Shown here in pieces: positions 51,342 to 60,226 of a DNA stretch of 64,000 nucleotides. The stretch comes from JACCXJ01 sp050740695. Lineage in GTDB: Bacteria; Pseudomonadota; Gammaproteobacteria; JACCXJ01. The notes below the pieces were generated by a model. The model saw nothing but the letters and a program-made list of their open reading frames with translations, was not told the DNA's origin and made no database searches. A program made the translations under genes and the position numbers. Every line of letters starts with the position of its first letter. Position 1 is the stretch's first letter. Where the stretch lies: NCBI GenBank assembly GCA_050740695.1, contig JBOIDR010000005.1:7444-71443 (forward strand), read 5' to 3'.

Positions 51342-52976
51342 ATGGCCCTGGCGGACCGCCTGGCGCGGCCTGCGGCGTGGTGGAGCTCGGTCGCCCTGGT
51401 CCTGGTCCTCGCCGGGCTCGTGGCCGGGATCGGGACGACTACGCTGCCCTTGGAGGGCCATGAAGCGCTGGTGGTGCAGACCGCGCAGGAGATGCACGCC
51501 CGCGGCGATTACATCGTCCCCTATTTCAACGCCGAGCCGCGCCTCGTCAAGCCGCCGCTGAGCTACTGGCTCACGGGGGCCACGGCATGGCTCTTCGGCG
51601 ATCCGGGCCACATCGAGCCTTGGCACGGACGCCTGCCCTCGATCCTCGCCGGGCTCGGGCTCTGCGGGCTCGCCATCACGCTCGGGCGACTTGGCTACGA
51701 CCGCGCCACGGGCCTCTCTGCGGGGTTGCTGCTCGGCACGAGCGCCGGGTTTTTCGCTTACACCCACAACGCGCGCCCGGATCTGCTCTATGCCTTCTGG
51801 TGCGCGGCCGGCTATACCGCCTTCGCCTACGTTTGGCGGTCCATTCCGGGCAGCCTGGCGGAGCGCCTGTGGGCCTATGCGATGTGGGGCGCCTATGGCT
51901 TTGCCACGCTCACCAAGGGGCCGCAACTGCCCCTCATGCTGCTCGTGGCTTGCGCGCTGTACGCGGGCCTCGGCGGGCCCGGGTGGCGGCACGGCCTCCG
52001 CACCCTGCGGCCACTCGCGGGGGTGTCGATCCTGTGCGCACTCACCCTGCCCTGGTGGCTCATGCTCCGCCACCGCCTCGGGACAACGGCGCTATACGGC
52101 AGCCAGCTCTCCGGCATGCTGCTCATCCCCGAGTGGCGCGCGGTCCTCGATCCCTATTATCTCTATCGCCCCTTGCAGCTGGTGCTGCCTTGGGTGCTCA
52201 CGGTGGTGCCCGCCGTCCTCATCGTGCGTCGATCGGGACGCGATGGCGCCGCGGCCTGGCTCGCCTGCATCGTGCTGGTCCCGGCCCTCTTCTTGTCCTT
52301 CGGTGTGCAGCGGCGCTGGTTCTATATGCTGCCGGTGCTGCCGGCCTTGTGCGTGCTCCTCGGCGCGGGCATAGCGCAGTGGCTCGGCGAGGGACCCCCG
52401 GCGAGGACCTGGCGGGCCTGGTTCGTCGCGCTACATGGGCTCACGATCCTCGGGGCACTGGCATGGCTCCTCGCCTTCGGCGCCCCAGCGACCGAGCAGG
52501 GGCCGATCGTCCTGTCACTGGCGCTTTGTGTCCCGCTGTTCGTCTGGGTATCGGTGCGGCGTATCCGGCACCGCGGTTCCTGGCTCGGGGACTTGGCCGT
52601 GGTGGCGGTGATGGCCGCGGTGGTCTTCATCGGCCTCGGTGCCACGCGCCTCCTTTGGAGCCAGGACCGCTTCGAGCGCCAGCGCCTCGCCGAGGTCGCG
52701 GCTCGCGGAGCGAGCCCGGACACGCCGTTCCTGAGCCTCGGGATCAACCCGAACGTGTTCGTCTATTACACGGGCCGACCCATACACTGGACCCGGACGC
52801 TCAAGGATCTAACCCACGCGCTCGCCCGGACGCCGCATACCGAAGCGCGTGCGATCGTGCAGAGCCACTACCTGGGTGAGCTATCGAGGTGCTGCATCGT
52901 CGAGCTGCTCGACAGCATGCCCGGCGATCGCGATGAGGCCACCTCCGTGGTCACGCTGCGGCCAAAATTTAAATAA
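51342..52976 (+). CDS. ArnT-like GT39 glycosyltransferase
   Basis: An integral membrane glycosyltransferase of 544 residues. The first periplasmic loop carries the catalytic acidic pattern (LPLEGHEALVVQTAQEMHAR) and NAEPRLVKPPLSYWLTG, as in ArnT; about 11-12 membrane helices follow, then a soluble C-terminal region. It should transfer a sugar from a polyprenyl-phosphate made by the GT2 enzyme to lipid A or another envelope glycan. The 3' end is followed by an AT-rich run (52966-53006). Confidence 0.92.
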   Translation: MALADRLARPAAWWSSVALVLVLAGLVAGIGTTTLPLEGHEALVVQTAQEMHARGDYIVPYFNAEPRLVKPPLSYWLTGATAWLFGDPGHIEPWHGRLPSILAGLGLCGLAITLGRLGYDRATGLSAGLLLGTSAGFFAYTHNARPDLLYAFWCAAGYTAFAYVWRSIPGSLAERLWAYAMWGAYGFATLTKGPQLPLMLLVACALYAGLGGPGWRHGLRTLRPLAGVSILCALTLPWWLMLRHRLGTTALYGSQLSGMLLIPEWRAVLDPYYLYRPLQLVLPWVLTVVPAVLIVRRSGRDGAAAWLACIVLVPALFLSFGVQRRWFYMLPVLPALCVLLGAGIAQWLGEGPPARTWRAWFVALHGLTILGALAWLLAFGAPATEQGPIVLSLALCVPLFVWVSVRRIRHRGSWLGDLAVVAVMAAVVFIGLGATRLLWSQDRFERQRLAEVAARGASPDTPFLSLGINPNVFVYYTGRPIHWTRTLKDLTHALARTPHTEARAIVQSHYLGELSRCCIVELLDSMPGDRDEATSVVTLRPKFK

Positions 52977-53056
52977 TTAAATAATTAATAGTTGGAATAA
53001 TTGGATAAAAAAGGGGCCGGCACGGATCTCGTGTGAGTAGCCCGCATTTCTCGCCA

Positions 53057-53434
53057 TCAGGCGTCATCGGGCCACGGTTCATCGGCCGGGTAGTCGTTCG
53101 GCCCATCTTCGTCCTCGTCGTCTTCGCCCGCATCGTCGGAGCTGCGGCGCGATCGCGGGGACCCGCCGCTGCCTGCCGGGTCGTCCGGGTCCTCGATCGC
53201 GGTTCCGGGCGCCGCCTCGCCCCCCTCGCGGGTCTCGGCCCAATCTTCCGGCGGGTCCGTGAGATCGACCTCGAGGTCGTCCCACTCCTCGAGGTCGATC
53301 TCGTCGCGCTCACCGTCGGCGTACCGGATCTCGACGACGCCGCGATCCTCGTCGATCTCCAGCACCTCGAACCTCTCCCCATCTTCCGGGTACTGGTACC
53401 AATTCCCCACGTTAGGCTCGGCATTGTTGCTCAT
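53057..53434 (-). CDS. DUF6763-like acidic protein
   Basis: A protein of 125 residues, start ATG 53434 (MSNNAEPNVGNWYQYPEDGE). The N-terminal half is a small beta fold (RFEVLEIDEDRGVVEIRYAD) with EWDDLEVDLTDPPEDW; the tail is Asp/Glu-rich and disordered. The family is common in gammaproteobacteria and uncharacterised. It is followed by nothing on its strand, and convergent with the GT39 gene. Confidence 0.8.
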   Translation of the reverse strand: MSNNAEPNVGNWYQYPEDGERFEVLEIDEDRGVVEIRYADGERDEIDLEEWDDLEVDLTDPPEDWAETREGGEAAPGTAIEDPDDPAGSGGSPRSRRSSDDAGEDDEDEDGPNDYPADEPWPDDA

Positions 53435-53478
53435 ATCTGCTCCCACGCTCTTCGCGCCGCCCGTGCTTCGGCGGCGTC

Positions 53479-54318
53479 TCAACGTACTCGCAGGTCCCAC
53501 ACGGCGCCCAGGCGTGCCATGGGCGCGAGGACCAACCGATACGGGATATCCGGCCCCGGCCGCCGGGCCCTCCGGGGATACTCGTGGTGGTCGCGGTGCT
53601 CCGATTCACCGAGGACCACGGCCGACGGTACCCGATAGCGACGCGATGTGCAGCCCTTGCGGTCGGGCTCGCCCCCATGCGCCATCATGTTGAACCACAG
53701 GGTGCCGAAGGGCGACAGGAACGCCGGCAGCAATACCACGGCTGTCGAAAACGCCCGCGACCCGCTGAGCGCCCACAAGAGACCCCATTCCATCCACGGG
53801 ACCAGGAAACACCACCGATCTAGCCAGCGTGTCTCGGGGTACCGGAGTCGGATCCGGCGGCGCGCGTTTCTCGGATCATAGGGCCAGCCGAGCCAGGCGT
53901 AGCACCTGGAACGCGCCACCGGCGAGTGCGGGTCCTCCCGCGTGTCGCAATGGGCATGGTGGTGGCGATGATTAGCGGCCCACCAGCCCATGCCACCCTG
54001 GTTGGAAGCGGCACACGAATACGCCAGGAGGCCCTCGAACCACCGCCTGGCCTTGAAGGCCCGGTGCGAGAAGTAGCGGTGATAGCCGAGCGTCATCCCC
54101 AGGATCGCGTGGCGGTTGCCCTGAAGGATGATCAGGACCCAGGTGAGGGGCTCAAACAAGAGGACCTCGACCTCCGCGGAATCGAGCCAGCCGAAGAGGA
54201 CCACGTATACGATCATGGTGCAGGTGCCGAAGGCCCGCTGCATCGTCCAGAACAGCCAGGAGGTATCCGACATCTGCGCCACCGGCGCGGCCGACCTTGC
54301 GATCGTCTTGGTGCTCAT
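53479..54318 (-). CDS. Acyl-CoA/fatty-acid desaturase
   Basis: Membrane di-iron desaturase of 279 residues. The three His boxes are present: GYHRYFSHRAF (HxxxxH), ANHRHHHAH (HxxHH) and GESEHRDHHEYP (HxxHH), with hydrophobic helices between. It makes unsaturated fatty acids with oxygen, adjusting membrane fluidity. Start ATG 54318 (MSTKTIARSAAP). Somewhat short compared with delta-9 desaturases of about 300-390 residues. Divergent from the POT transporter. Confidence 0.93.
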   Translation of the reverse strand: MSTKTIARSAAPVAQMSDTSWLFWTMQRAFGTCTMIVYVVLFGWLDSAEVEVLLFEPLTWVLIILQGNRHAILGMTLGYHRYFSHRAFKARRWFEGLLAYSCAASNQGGMGWWAANHRHHHAHCDTREDPHSPVARSRCYAWLGWPYDPRNARRRIRLRYPETRWLDRWCFLVPWMEWGLLWALSGSRAFSTAVVLLPAFLSPFGTLWFNMMAHGGEPDRKGCTSRRYRVPSAVVLGESEHRDHHEYPRRARRPGPDIPYRLVLAPMARLGAVWDLRVR

Positions 54319-54506
54319 AGGCGCGGGCGAGCCGCTCTGGCAAGCGTTTGGTCTCGGGATGATGACCCGCTCACGGGTCGGGATGTCGGCGAACTGCCAA
54401 GGCCCCCGTGTGCGCCGGCGCTCGCGGAGCGGAGAAACACCGCCCCCGGAGCTCGGTCTGGCCGGTATAGTAGGGCAGTGATCGCCACGATTCAAACCGC
54501 CCGCGC

Positions 54507-55868
54507 ATGAGCGACCGGTGGCCCAGAGCCCAGCCCCAGGGCCTGTGGCTCCTGTTCCTACTGGAGATGTGGGAGCGCTATTCGTATTACGGCATGCGGG
54601 CGCTCCTGGTGTTGTTCCTGATCGCGGAGGTCGAGGACGGCGGGTGGGGCTGGTCCGTCGAGGCCGCGAGCCGGCTGTACGGCTGGTATACGGGCCTCGT
54701 GTACCTGACGCCGGTGCTCGGCGGACATCTTGCCGATCGCTACCTCGGCACCCACCGCGCCATCGTCATCGGCGCGGTCCTGATCGCGCTCGGGCACTTC
54801 TCGTTGGCCGTGGAGACGCCGGAGGGATTCTACACGGGGCTCCTGCTCTTGATCCTCGGGACCGGGTTCTTCAAATCCAACATCTCGACCCTGGTCGGCC
54901 AGCTCTATGGCCAGGATGACCCACGCCGGGATGCGGGCTTCACGATCTTTTACATGGGCATCAACCTGGGCGGCTTCCTCGGACCGCTCGTATGCGGCTA
55001 TCTGGCGACGAGCGCGGGTTACGGATGGCACTACGGGTTCGGGGCGGCCGGGGTGGGGATGGTGGTCGGGCTCGCGGTGTATGTCCTCGGCAGGGCGCGC
55101 TACCTCGGCACCCTCGGTGCGCCCCCGGCCCGCCGTCACGACGTCGGCTCGATAGCCGTCCGGCTGACCCCGGTGGAACGCGATCGGATCGCGGCCCTAC
55201 TAGTGATGGTCTTCTTCGTCATGTTTTTCTGGCTCGCCTTCGAGCAGGCCGGCTCCTCGATGGCGGTATTCGCCGAGCGCCATACCGACCGCACGATGCC
55301 CACCGAACTGGCCGCAGAGACCGGCGTAGCGGCCATCCCGGCCGCCTGGTTCCAGTCGCTCAACCCCGCGTTCATCCTGCTCTTGGCGCCACTGTTCTCC
55401 TGGCTTTGGCTGTGGCTCGCGGCGCGCGGCAGGGAGCCGCGTACCCCCGTCAAGATGGCATTCGGTCTCCTCTTACTCGGCGGCGGCTTCGTGGTCCTGG
55501 TGCTGGGGGCACTCACCAACGCCCGCGGTGCCCTGGTCAGCCCGCTGTGGCTCATGGGTGCGATCTTCCTGCACACCGCCGGCGAGCTATGCCTGTCGCC
55601 AATCGGGCTGGCGCTGGTCACCCGCATCGCGCCGGTCTCCATGGCCTCGATGCTCATGGGGGTGTGGTTCCTGTCGAGCTTCGCGGCCAATTTGCTGGCG
55701 GGCTACCTGGCGGGGATGCTGGAAGCCGTGGAACGCGGTGCGGTGTTCCACTTCCTCGGAGGACAGGCGGACTTCTTCTTGATCCCGGTCGTCATATCGC
55801 TCGCGGCCGGGGTGCTGCTGCTCGCGATGGCGGGCCGGCTGTGCCGTCTGATGCACGGTCGGGGATAG
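54507..55868 (+). CDS. POT/PTR-family peptide transporter
   Basis: Proton-coupled di/tripeptide importer of the MFS type. It has 453 residues and about 12-14 helices. The POT signature is at the start (LLEMWERYSYYGMRALLVLF, the ExxERxxxYG motif), with FYMGINLGGFLGPLVCGYLA in the fifth helix region. Start ATG 54507. A perfect 15-bp hairpin follows the gene. Confidence 0.95.
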   Translation: MSDRWPRAQPQGLWLLFLLEMWERYSYYGMRALLVLFLIAEVEDGGWGWSVEAASRLYGWYTGLVYLTPVLGGHLADRYLGTHRAIVIGAVLIALGHFSLAVETPEGFYTGLLLLILGTGFFKSNISTLVGQLYGQDDPRRDAGFTIFYMGINLGGFLGPLVCGYLATSAGYGWHYGFGAAGVGMVVGLAVYVLGRARYLGTLGAPPARRHDVGSIAVRLTPVERDRIAALLVMVFFVMFFWLAFEQAGSSMAVFAERHTDRTMPTELAAETGVAAIPAAWFQSLNPAFILLLAPLFSWLWLWLAARGREPRTPVKMAFGLLLLGGGFVVLVLGALTNARGALVSPLWLMGAIFLHTAGELCLSPIGLALVTRIAPVSMASMLMGVWFLSSFAANLLAGYLAGMLEAVERGAVFHFLGGQADFFLIPVVISLAAGVLLLAMAGRLCRLMHGRG

Positions 55869-55875
55869 CGATTTG

Positions 55876-55910
55876 GGTACTATTTCACAGAGATCCTGTG
55901 AAATAGTACC
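55876..55910 (+). terminator. Perfect 15-bp hairpin after the POT gene
   Basis: GGTACTATTTCACAG (55876-55890) pairs with CTGTGAAATAGTACC (55896-55910) around loop AGATC. It is AT-rich against its surroundings and lacks a T-run; it may be a bidirectional attenuator or a protein site. Confidence 0.6.
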
Positions 55911-56219
55911 GTGCATCGCGGCCGGCCCAGGCCGTATCCTGAGCGCACTTCGACGCCTTGCCCGGTCCCGACAGGTCCGGCCGGACAGATGCGGCGAGTC
56001 AGCCTCCTTCCCTCCGTCCGCGTTTACGCGGACCAAGCCCTTGGCACACGGACGTGCCCCCTTTTTTCCCGTGCCGGCGCGTCCGGCCCCGTTCGATTCC
56101 CTAGGCGCCCTCGTAACGGCCAAGGGCGAGAATTGCGGGCTGGCAGAGCGGCGCGGTGGCGTATACAATCGATGCCCTATATCACCGGGGTGGTTTCGCC
56201 CGCGAGTGGGGGAGGGGAC
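55911..56219. other. Upstream region of bamE
   Basis: No gene is supported. A TATACAAT sequence at about 56162-56169 is a plausible -10 box for bamE, about 50 bp before its start. No fur gene is divergent here, unlike in many gammaproteobacteria. Confidence 0.4.
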
Positions 56220-56792
56220 ATGACTAGACGGTTTGGATTCGTGGTGCTGTCCGCTGTGGCTCTGCCGCTCGGCGGTTGTGCGATGAGCGGTTGGCTGGAA
56301 TCGATGTCGCTCCCGTTCTTCCATCGCATCGATGTGCAACAAGGCAATGTCGTGACGCAGGACATGCTGGCGCGGTTGGAACACGGGATGGATCGCGCCA
56401 AGGTGCGCTCCATCATGGGCACATCGCTCGTGAAGGATGTGTTCAATCAGGACCGCTGGGACTACGTCTATACGATGAAGCCGAGCGGCGAACACCGGGT
56501 CGAGCGGCGTGTCACCCTGTATTTTCAGGATGAGCACCTGGTCCGGGTGGCCGGCGACGTCAAACCCGCCACGGGTCATCTGGAACCCCAACCGCGCCCC
56601 GAGATCACGGTAGAGGTCCCCGGGGAACGCGAGCGCGGTTGGCTGACGGCGATTGCGGACGCGATCGGGTTAGGCGCAGACGAAGTCGAGAAGGGCCAGG
56701 AGGCCGGGCCGGCGGCACCGGGTGTCGAGTTGGCGAATACCGGCATCCAGGCCGGTCGGATCCCGGAGGAGGACGCCGGCCTGCCGCGGTGA
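56220..56792 (+). CDS. bamE: Outer-membrane assembly lipoprotein BamE
   Basis: A BAM-complex accessory of 190 residues. Start ATG 56220 just after GGAGGGGAC. The lipobox is LPLGGC (Cys 20). The SmpA/OmlA fold shows VQQGNVVTQDMLARLEHGMD, VRSIMGTSLVKDVFNQDRWD and YVYTMKPSGEHRVERRVTLY. The C-terminal part (about 110-190) is a long extension over the roughly 113-residue E. coli form, charged and probably disordered. Convergent with rnfH. Confidence 0.95.
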   Translation: MTRRFGFVVLSAVALPLGGCAMSGWLESMSLPFFHRIDVQQGNVVTQDMLARLEHGMDRAKVRSIMGTSLVKDVFNQDRWDYVYTMKPSGEHRVERRVTLYFQDEHLVRVAGDVKPATGHLEPQPRPEITVEVPGERERGWLTAIADAIGLGADEVEKGQEAGPAAPGVELANTGIQAGRIPEEDAGLPR

Positions 56793-56888
56793 AGCGCCCG
56801 ATCTTACCCGCGGCCTGTGCTACCCGGCCCCGGCGATCTCGGCGCAGTGGATGTCGGCTCATAGACAAATGTTAGGGGCTACACGATG

Positions 56889-57191
56889 TTAGGGGCGTGC
56901 CCCCGCTCGCACGCGCCGAGCGTGCTTGGGGTCCGTTGCTAAGGGCCGGTAGATCTCGACCCGATCGCCGGGCTCCAGGGTGTGGCAGAGCCCACGGAGT
57001 ACCCCGAACACCCCGATCCGATTGACCCCGAGATCGATCTCGGGGTAACGATCGAGCAGCCCGGAACGATGCAGCACCTGGCCGACGGTGGTGCCCGAGG
57101 GTACCTCGACCCGCAGCACCGTTTGATCCCCGCACCCGCAGTAGGCGATCTCAACCCACATCGGGCCGACCGCGGGATCCGATTCTTTCAT
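56889..57191 (-). CDS. rnfH: RnfH-family protein
   Basis: A beta-grasp protein of 100 residues: VEIAYCGCGDQTVLRVEVPS, GTTVGQVLHRSGLLDRYPEI, VGVFG-like segment and PGDRVEIYRPLATDPKHARR, which is the family hallmark. Usually next to ratA, as here, where its start overlaps the ratA stop region by 4 bp. Despite the name, a link to the Rnf complex is not firm. Confidence 0.95.
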   Translation of the reverse strand: MKESDPAVGPMWVEIAYCGCGDQTVLRVEVPSGTTVGQVLHRSGLLDRYPEIDLGVNRIGVFGVLRGLCHTLEPGDRVEIYRPLATDPKHARRVRAGARP

Positions 57192-57634
57192 AAGCCCTGA
57201 GAGGCCCCATACAAATCGCGCGCACGGCTACAAAAGGCATCCACGAGCGTGTTTGCGATGTGGTGGAAGGCGTGACCGAAAGCGAGCGCCAGGACCCCGC
57301 TGCTGAGCTCATACTGCATGGACAGCACGACCTCGCATCCCGCCTCACCCAGGGGGTGGAACGACCAGACCCCATGCAGATACTTGAACGGACCCTCGAT
57401 CAAACGCATCTCGATGCGCCGGCCGGCCTCCATGACGTTCTGTGTCGTGAAGCTCTGCCGGAGGCCGCCCTTGGCCAGGGCGACCGTGGCCTTGACGCTG
57501 CGAGGATTGCGGGCGAGCACCCGCACCGCCGCGCACCACGGTAGAAACTCCGGATAACGCTCGACACCGTCGACCAACTCGTACATCTGCTCGACGGTAT
57601 ACGGCACCAAGGCGCTTTTTCTGACGTGCTTCAT
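57188..57634 (-). CDS. ratA: RatA/COQ10-family START-domain protein
   Basis: A protein of 148 residues: VRKSALVPYTVEQMYELVDG, RYPEFLPWCAAVRVL, and VWSFHPLGEAGCEVVLSMQYE with a C-terminal helix. Members act in ubiquinone binding (COQ10-like), and the E. coli RatA blocks subunit joining when overproduced. Divergent from smpB across a regulatory region with a 20-bp palindrome, a classic gammaproteobacterial arrangement. Confidence 0.95.
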   Translation of the reverse strand: MKHVRKSALVPYTVEQMYELVDGVERYPEFLPWCAAVRVLARNPRSVKATVALAKGGLRQSFTTQNVMEAGRRIEMRLIEGPFKYLHGVWSFHPLGEAGCEVVLSMQYELSSGVLALAFGHAFHHIANTLVDAFCSRARDLYGASQGL

Positions 57635-58031
57635 GTCTGTGCTTCATCAAACCCCGGGGGTTCTTTCACCCCGCGCGTGGAGTGTCATCAACCGCCGGGA
57701 GGTTCTCCCCGGATTTCTGTCCGCGGGATGATCGCGATCATCCCAGACCCCCTGTGGACGGACAAGCCGGTGGGTATAATCCCCGGCGGGAGAAGCCGGA
57801 TCCCATGGTGATACCGGCCACGGTCATCAATCGTCTCCTTAAAGATCCCCTCTCCCTCCGGGAGACGGTTAGCTCCTTGATCCCTCTCCCTCCTGGTAGA
57901 GAGTTCTCAATTCCCTCTCCTCCGAGTTCTCCAGGAGAGGGCTAGGGTGAGAGGATCGAGAAGGCCGATTTTGACCGTTTACGGGATACCTTTCCCCGTG
58001 GGGGGACAACCGGCACGCACGACAACACCCC
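57635..58031. other. ratA-smpB divergent intergenic region
   Basis: Holds the palindrome at 57725-57744, a TATAAT at 57775-57780 that could serve smpB, and CTCTCCC...GGGAGAGGG-type GC-rich repeats at about 57848-57955. No gene supported. Confidence 0.5.
57725..57744. promoter_or_regulatory. Perfect 20-bp palindrome, candidate operator
   Basis: GGGATGATCGCGATCATCCC is fully self-complementary. It lies between divergent ratA and smpB, 30 bp before a TATAAT box. The size and symmetry fit a dimeric regulator site; the regulator is unknown. Confidence 0.5.
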
Positions 58032-58505
58032 ATGAGCAAAGCCAAGCACCCGAGCGGATCCACCATCACGCAGAACAAGAAGGCCAGGTACGACTTCGCC
58101 ATCGAGGAGCGGCTGGAGGGCGGGTTGGTCCTGCAAGGCTGGGAGGTCAAGAGCCTGCGGGCCGGGCGGGTCCAGCTCAGGGACAGCTACGTGCTCCTCA
58201 AGGGTGGCGAGGCGTGGTTGTTCGGGGCCTTGATCAGCCCCTTGCCCTCGGCTTCGACCCATGTTGACCCGGAACCCGCGCGCAGCCGCAAGGTCCTCCT
58301 GCACCGCCCGGAGATCAATCGCCTCATCGGGGCGGTGGAGCGCAAGGGCTACACCGCGGTGGCCACCGCGCTCTACTGGAAGAAGGGCCGCGCCAAGGTC
58401 GAGCTGGGCCTCGCCAAGGGCAAGAAGGCCCACGACAAGCGCGCGGCGGTCAAAGAACGGGAATGGGGCCGCGAGCAGCAGCGCATCCTCAAGCACGCCG
58501 TATAG
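58032..58505 (+). CDS. smpB: tmRNA-binding protein SmpB
   Basis: Partner of tmRNA in ribosome rescue. It has 157 residues: NKKARYDFAIEERLEGGLVL, GWEVKSLRAGRVQLRDSYV, LHRPEINRLIGAVERKGYTA and the basic C-terminal tail KGKKAHDKRAAVKEREWGRE that mimics mRNA. Start ATG 58032. Its RNA partner ssrA lies 475 bp downstream. Confidence 0.97.
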   Translation: MSKAKHPSGSTITQNKKARYDFAIEERLEGGLVLQGWEVKSLRAGRVQLRDSYVLLKGGEAWLFGALISPLPSASTHVDPEPARSRKVLLHRPEINRLIGAVERKGYTAVATALYWKKGRAKVELGLAKGKKAHDKRAAVKEREWGREQQRILKHAV

Positions 58506-58559
58506 CTTCGCGCCGAGTCCCCCTCGCGGGGTAGGCGACGGCGCTGGACCGCGCAAGAG

Positions 58560-58815
58560 GCCTGCGATGTCCCTCTTCCTCCGCGACAGCAGGGCATGCT
58601 GGTTCCGTCTCCTCCCGGGCGAAGCCTCGGAAGCTCCCCCTCTTCCAGCGGGAGGAGGCTCGCGTGTCTCTCGCCCAGCGGGAAGAGCCTCGCACGTCTC
58701 CCTCTCCCAGCGGAAGACTCGCGCATGGTCTCTCTCACGGCGGGAGCCGCGCATGTCCCTCTCTCCCAGCGGCTCCCGGCGGGAGAGCCCTCGTCCCTGC
58801 GGGAGAGGGTAGGGT
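58560..58815. repeat. Imperfect GC-rich tandem repeats between smpB and ssrA
   Basis: About six units of roughly 35-40 bp built on CTCCCTCTCCCAGCGGGA followed by GCCTCGCACGT-like DNA. Each unit can form a small hairpin (CTCCC...GGGAG). The plus-strand frames across it have extreme Ser/Arg composition and are not real genes. Confidence 0.7.
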
Positions 58816-58980
58816 GATGGGATCTAACACCTTGTTTTCCAAATCATGGTCCCTAGCCTCCCACACTAGGCCAAGCATGAATCCCTTGATGGTCTGGCAT
58901 CCAAGCCGCCGGTGGTCCAGGAACGTCAATTGAGCTACACTGTCCAACAGCCCGTGTAGAGACACTACCGGTACCAGCTA

Positions 58981-59337
58981 GGGGGCGACCTGGTTTCGAC
59001 GCCGGTCACGAAACCCAAGGGGCATGCCGAGGGGCAGGACACCTCGTTAATCCTTCTGCAACCCAAGTTAGTTGCGAACGACGACAACTACGCCCTGGCG
59101 GCTTAATCCCCGCTAGCCTCTGACTCAGGCCGTGCTTGTGCGCTGAGCCTCAGGGGTCGATCCTCGCAAGCTCGCGATGAGGCCCGCCCGGGGCCAACTC
59201 GCTAAATCCTAACCGGGCTCGCCGTGTGCCGTCCTGCCGCTCGGACGGCCCGCGGTCAAAGCGAAGAGACGGCTACGCATGTAGAACCGAGGGCGGAGGG
59301 CTGACGGACGCGGGTTCGATTCCCGCCGCCTCCACCA
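58981..59337 (+). ncRNA. ssrA: Transfer-messenger RNA
   Basis: 357 bases. The 5' end GGGGGCG pairs with 3' CGCCTCC before A-CCA; the tRNA-like T-arm is GGACGCGGGTTCGATTCCCG. The tag frame at 59074-59106 reads ANDDNYALAA and stop, the usual gammaproteobacterial degron with the resume Ala codon GCG. Confidence 0.97.
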
Positions 59338-59343
59338 ACACCC

Positions 59344-59372
59344 AAAGACCGGAGTCGTCTCCGGTCTTTTTT
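59344..59372 (+). terminator. Rho-independent terminator of ssrA
   Basis: AAAGACCGGAG-TCGT-CTCCGGTCTTTTTT: an 11-bp perfect stem with tetraloop and T-run just after the tmRNA. Confidence 0.95.
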
Positions 59373-59544
59373 CCTGCCTGAAAAACCCCAATAGTCACGG
59401 GGGTTTGCGAACCCTGCTGTTGGAGCTGCGGGGGCCTTACGGCCCCTTTTCGGGCTGTTCTCGCTGCCTGATCCTGTCTTAGTCTCTGTTTTGCTGTTGG
59501 AGATCCAACAGGCCGATCGCTCCCGGATTGCATGAGAACAAGGA

Positions 59545-59943
59545 GCACGCCGACGCGTCCGGCCTGCCGCACCTGCCGGCGGCCGAGTTCGAGGCGGCGG
59601 TGCTGGAGCAGCTGTGCGGTATCCTGCAGTCGCCGGGGATGGTGGGTGACGTGGTGAGCCGGCCGGCAAGCGGCGCGACGGTCGAAAGCTCGTGAGCCTC
59701 CGAGGCGGCTAGTGGCGCTGGCCCGCGGGCACCGCTGGCTCGCCATGTGGGAGTCGGTGCAGTCGCTGCGCGAGCTGGCAGGATGTGAGCCGGATGGTCA
59801 ACCTGACCACCTTGGTCCCGGACATCGTGGCGGCGATTTTCGACGAGACGCTGCCGCCGGAGGTGACGCTGTTCGAGCTGGCGGTTGATCCGCCGACGCT
59901 GTGGGCGGAGCAGCGAGGGCGAATTTGGAAGCACTCTAGCTGA
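59545..59943 (+). pseudogene. Serine recombinase, decayed C-terminal region
   Basis: Three frame pieces in order: HLPAAEFEAAVLEQLCGILQ; then LVALARGHRWLAMWESVQSL with RELA; then VNLTTLVPDIVAAIFDETLP with a TGA after RIWKHSS. Together they resemble the zinc-ribbon end and helix-turn-helix tail of large serine recombinases. Stops and shifts separate them; the catalytic N-terminal domain is gone. Its place just past ssrA, a favoured island attachment site, suggests a former integrated element. Confidence 0.65.
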
Positions 59944-60226
59944 TGAGGCACGCGTCATAACATGTGGTGCGTCCCAGATTGATCACTCGCCAGGATTATT
60001 TCCGAGCCGTTTTCTTTTCGGCGCCGTGACCGCTGTGATCGTGTTCGCGTCGTTGACCTGGACGTTGCTCGCGGTGGGACGCGGACCGTTCCGTTCTGGA
60101 AGCTCAGACCCATGCCTGAGGCAAAGCCGGACCCGAGACAGTCACAGTCACTGAGACGACCGCGCCCTGGCGCGCAGAGGCCGGCGCGATAGCGTCCACT
60201 TCACTATGTCGCAGTTCCGGCTGCTG
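59944..60226. other. Intergenic, no supported gene
   Basis: Short frames only, with no family motif. It ends at the 3' end of the convergent lysyl-oxidase-like gene. Confidence 0.5.

Noticed and set aside
58560..58820. Ser/Arg-rich plus-strand proteins after smpB
   Set aside because: They only read the tandem hairpin repeats; no ribosome site and implausible composition.
59209..59391. Minus-strand frame ending in RRRESNPRPSALRP-like peptide over the tmRNA
   Set aside because: It is the antisense of the tmRNA 3' end, a well-known false protein prediction.
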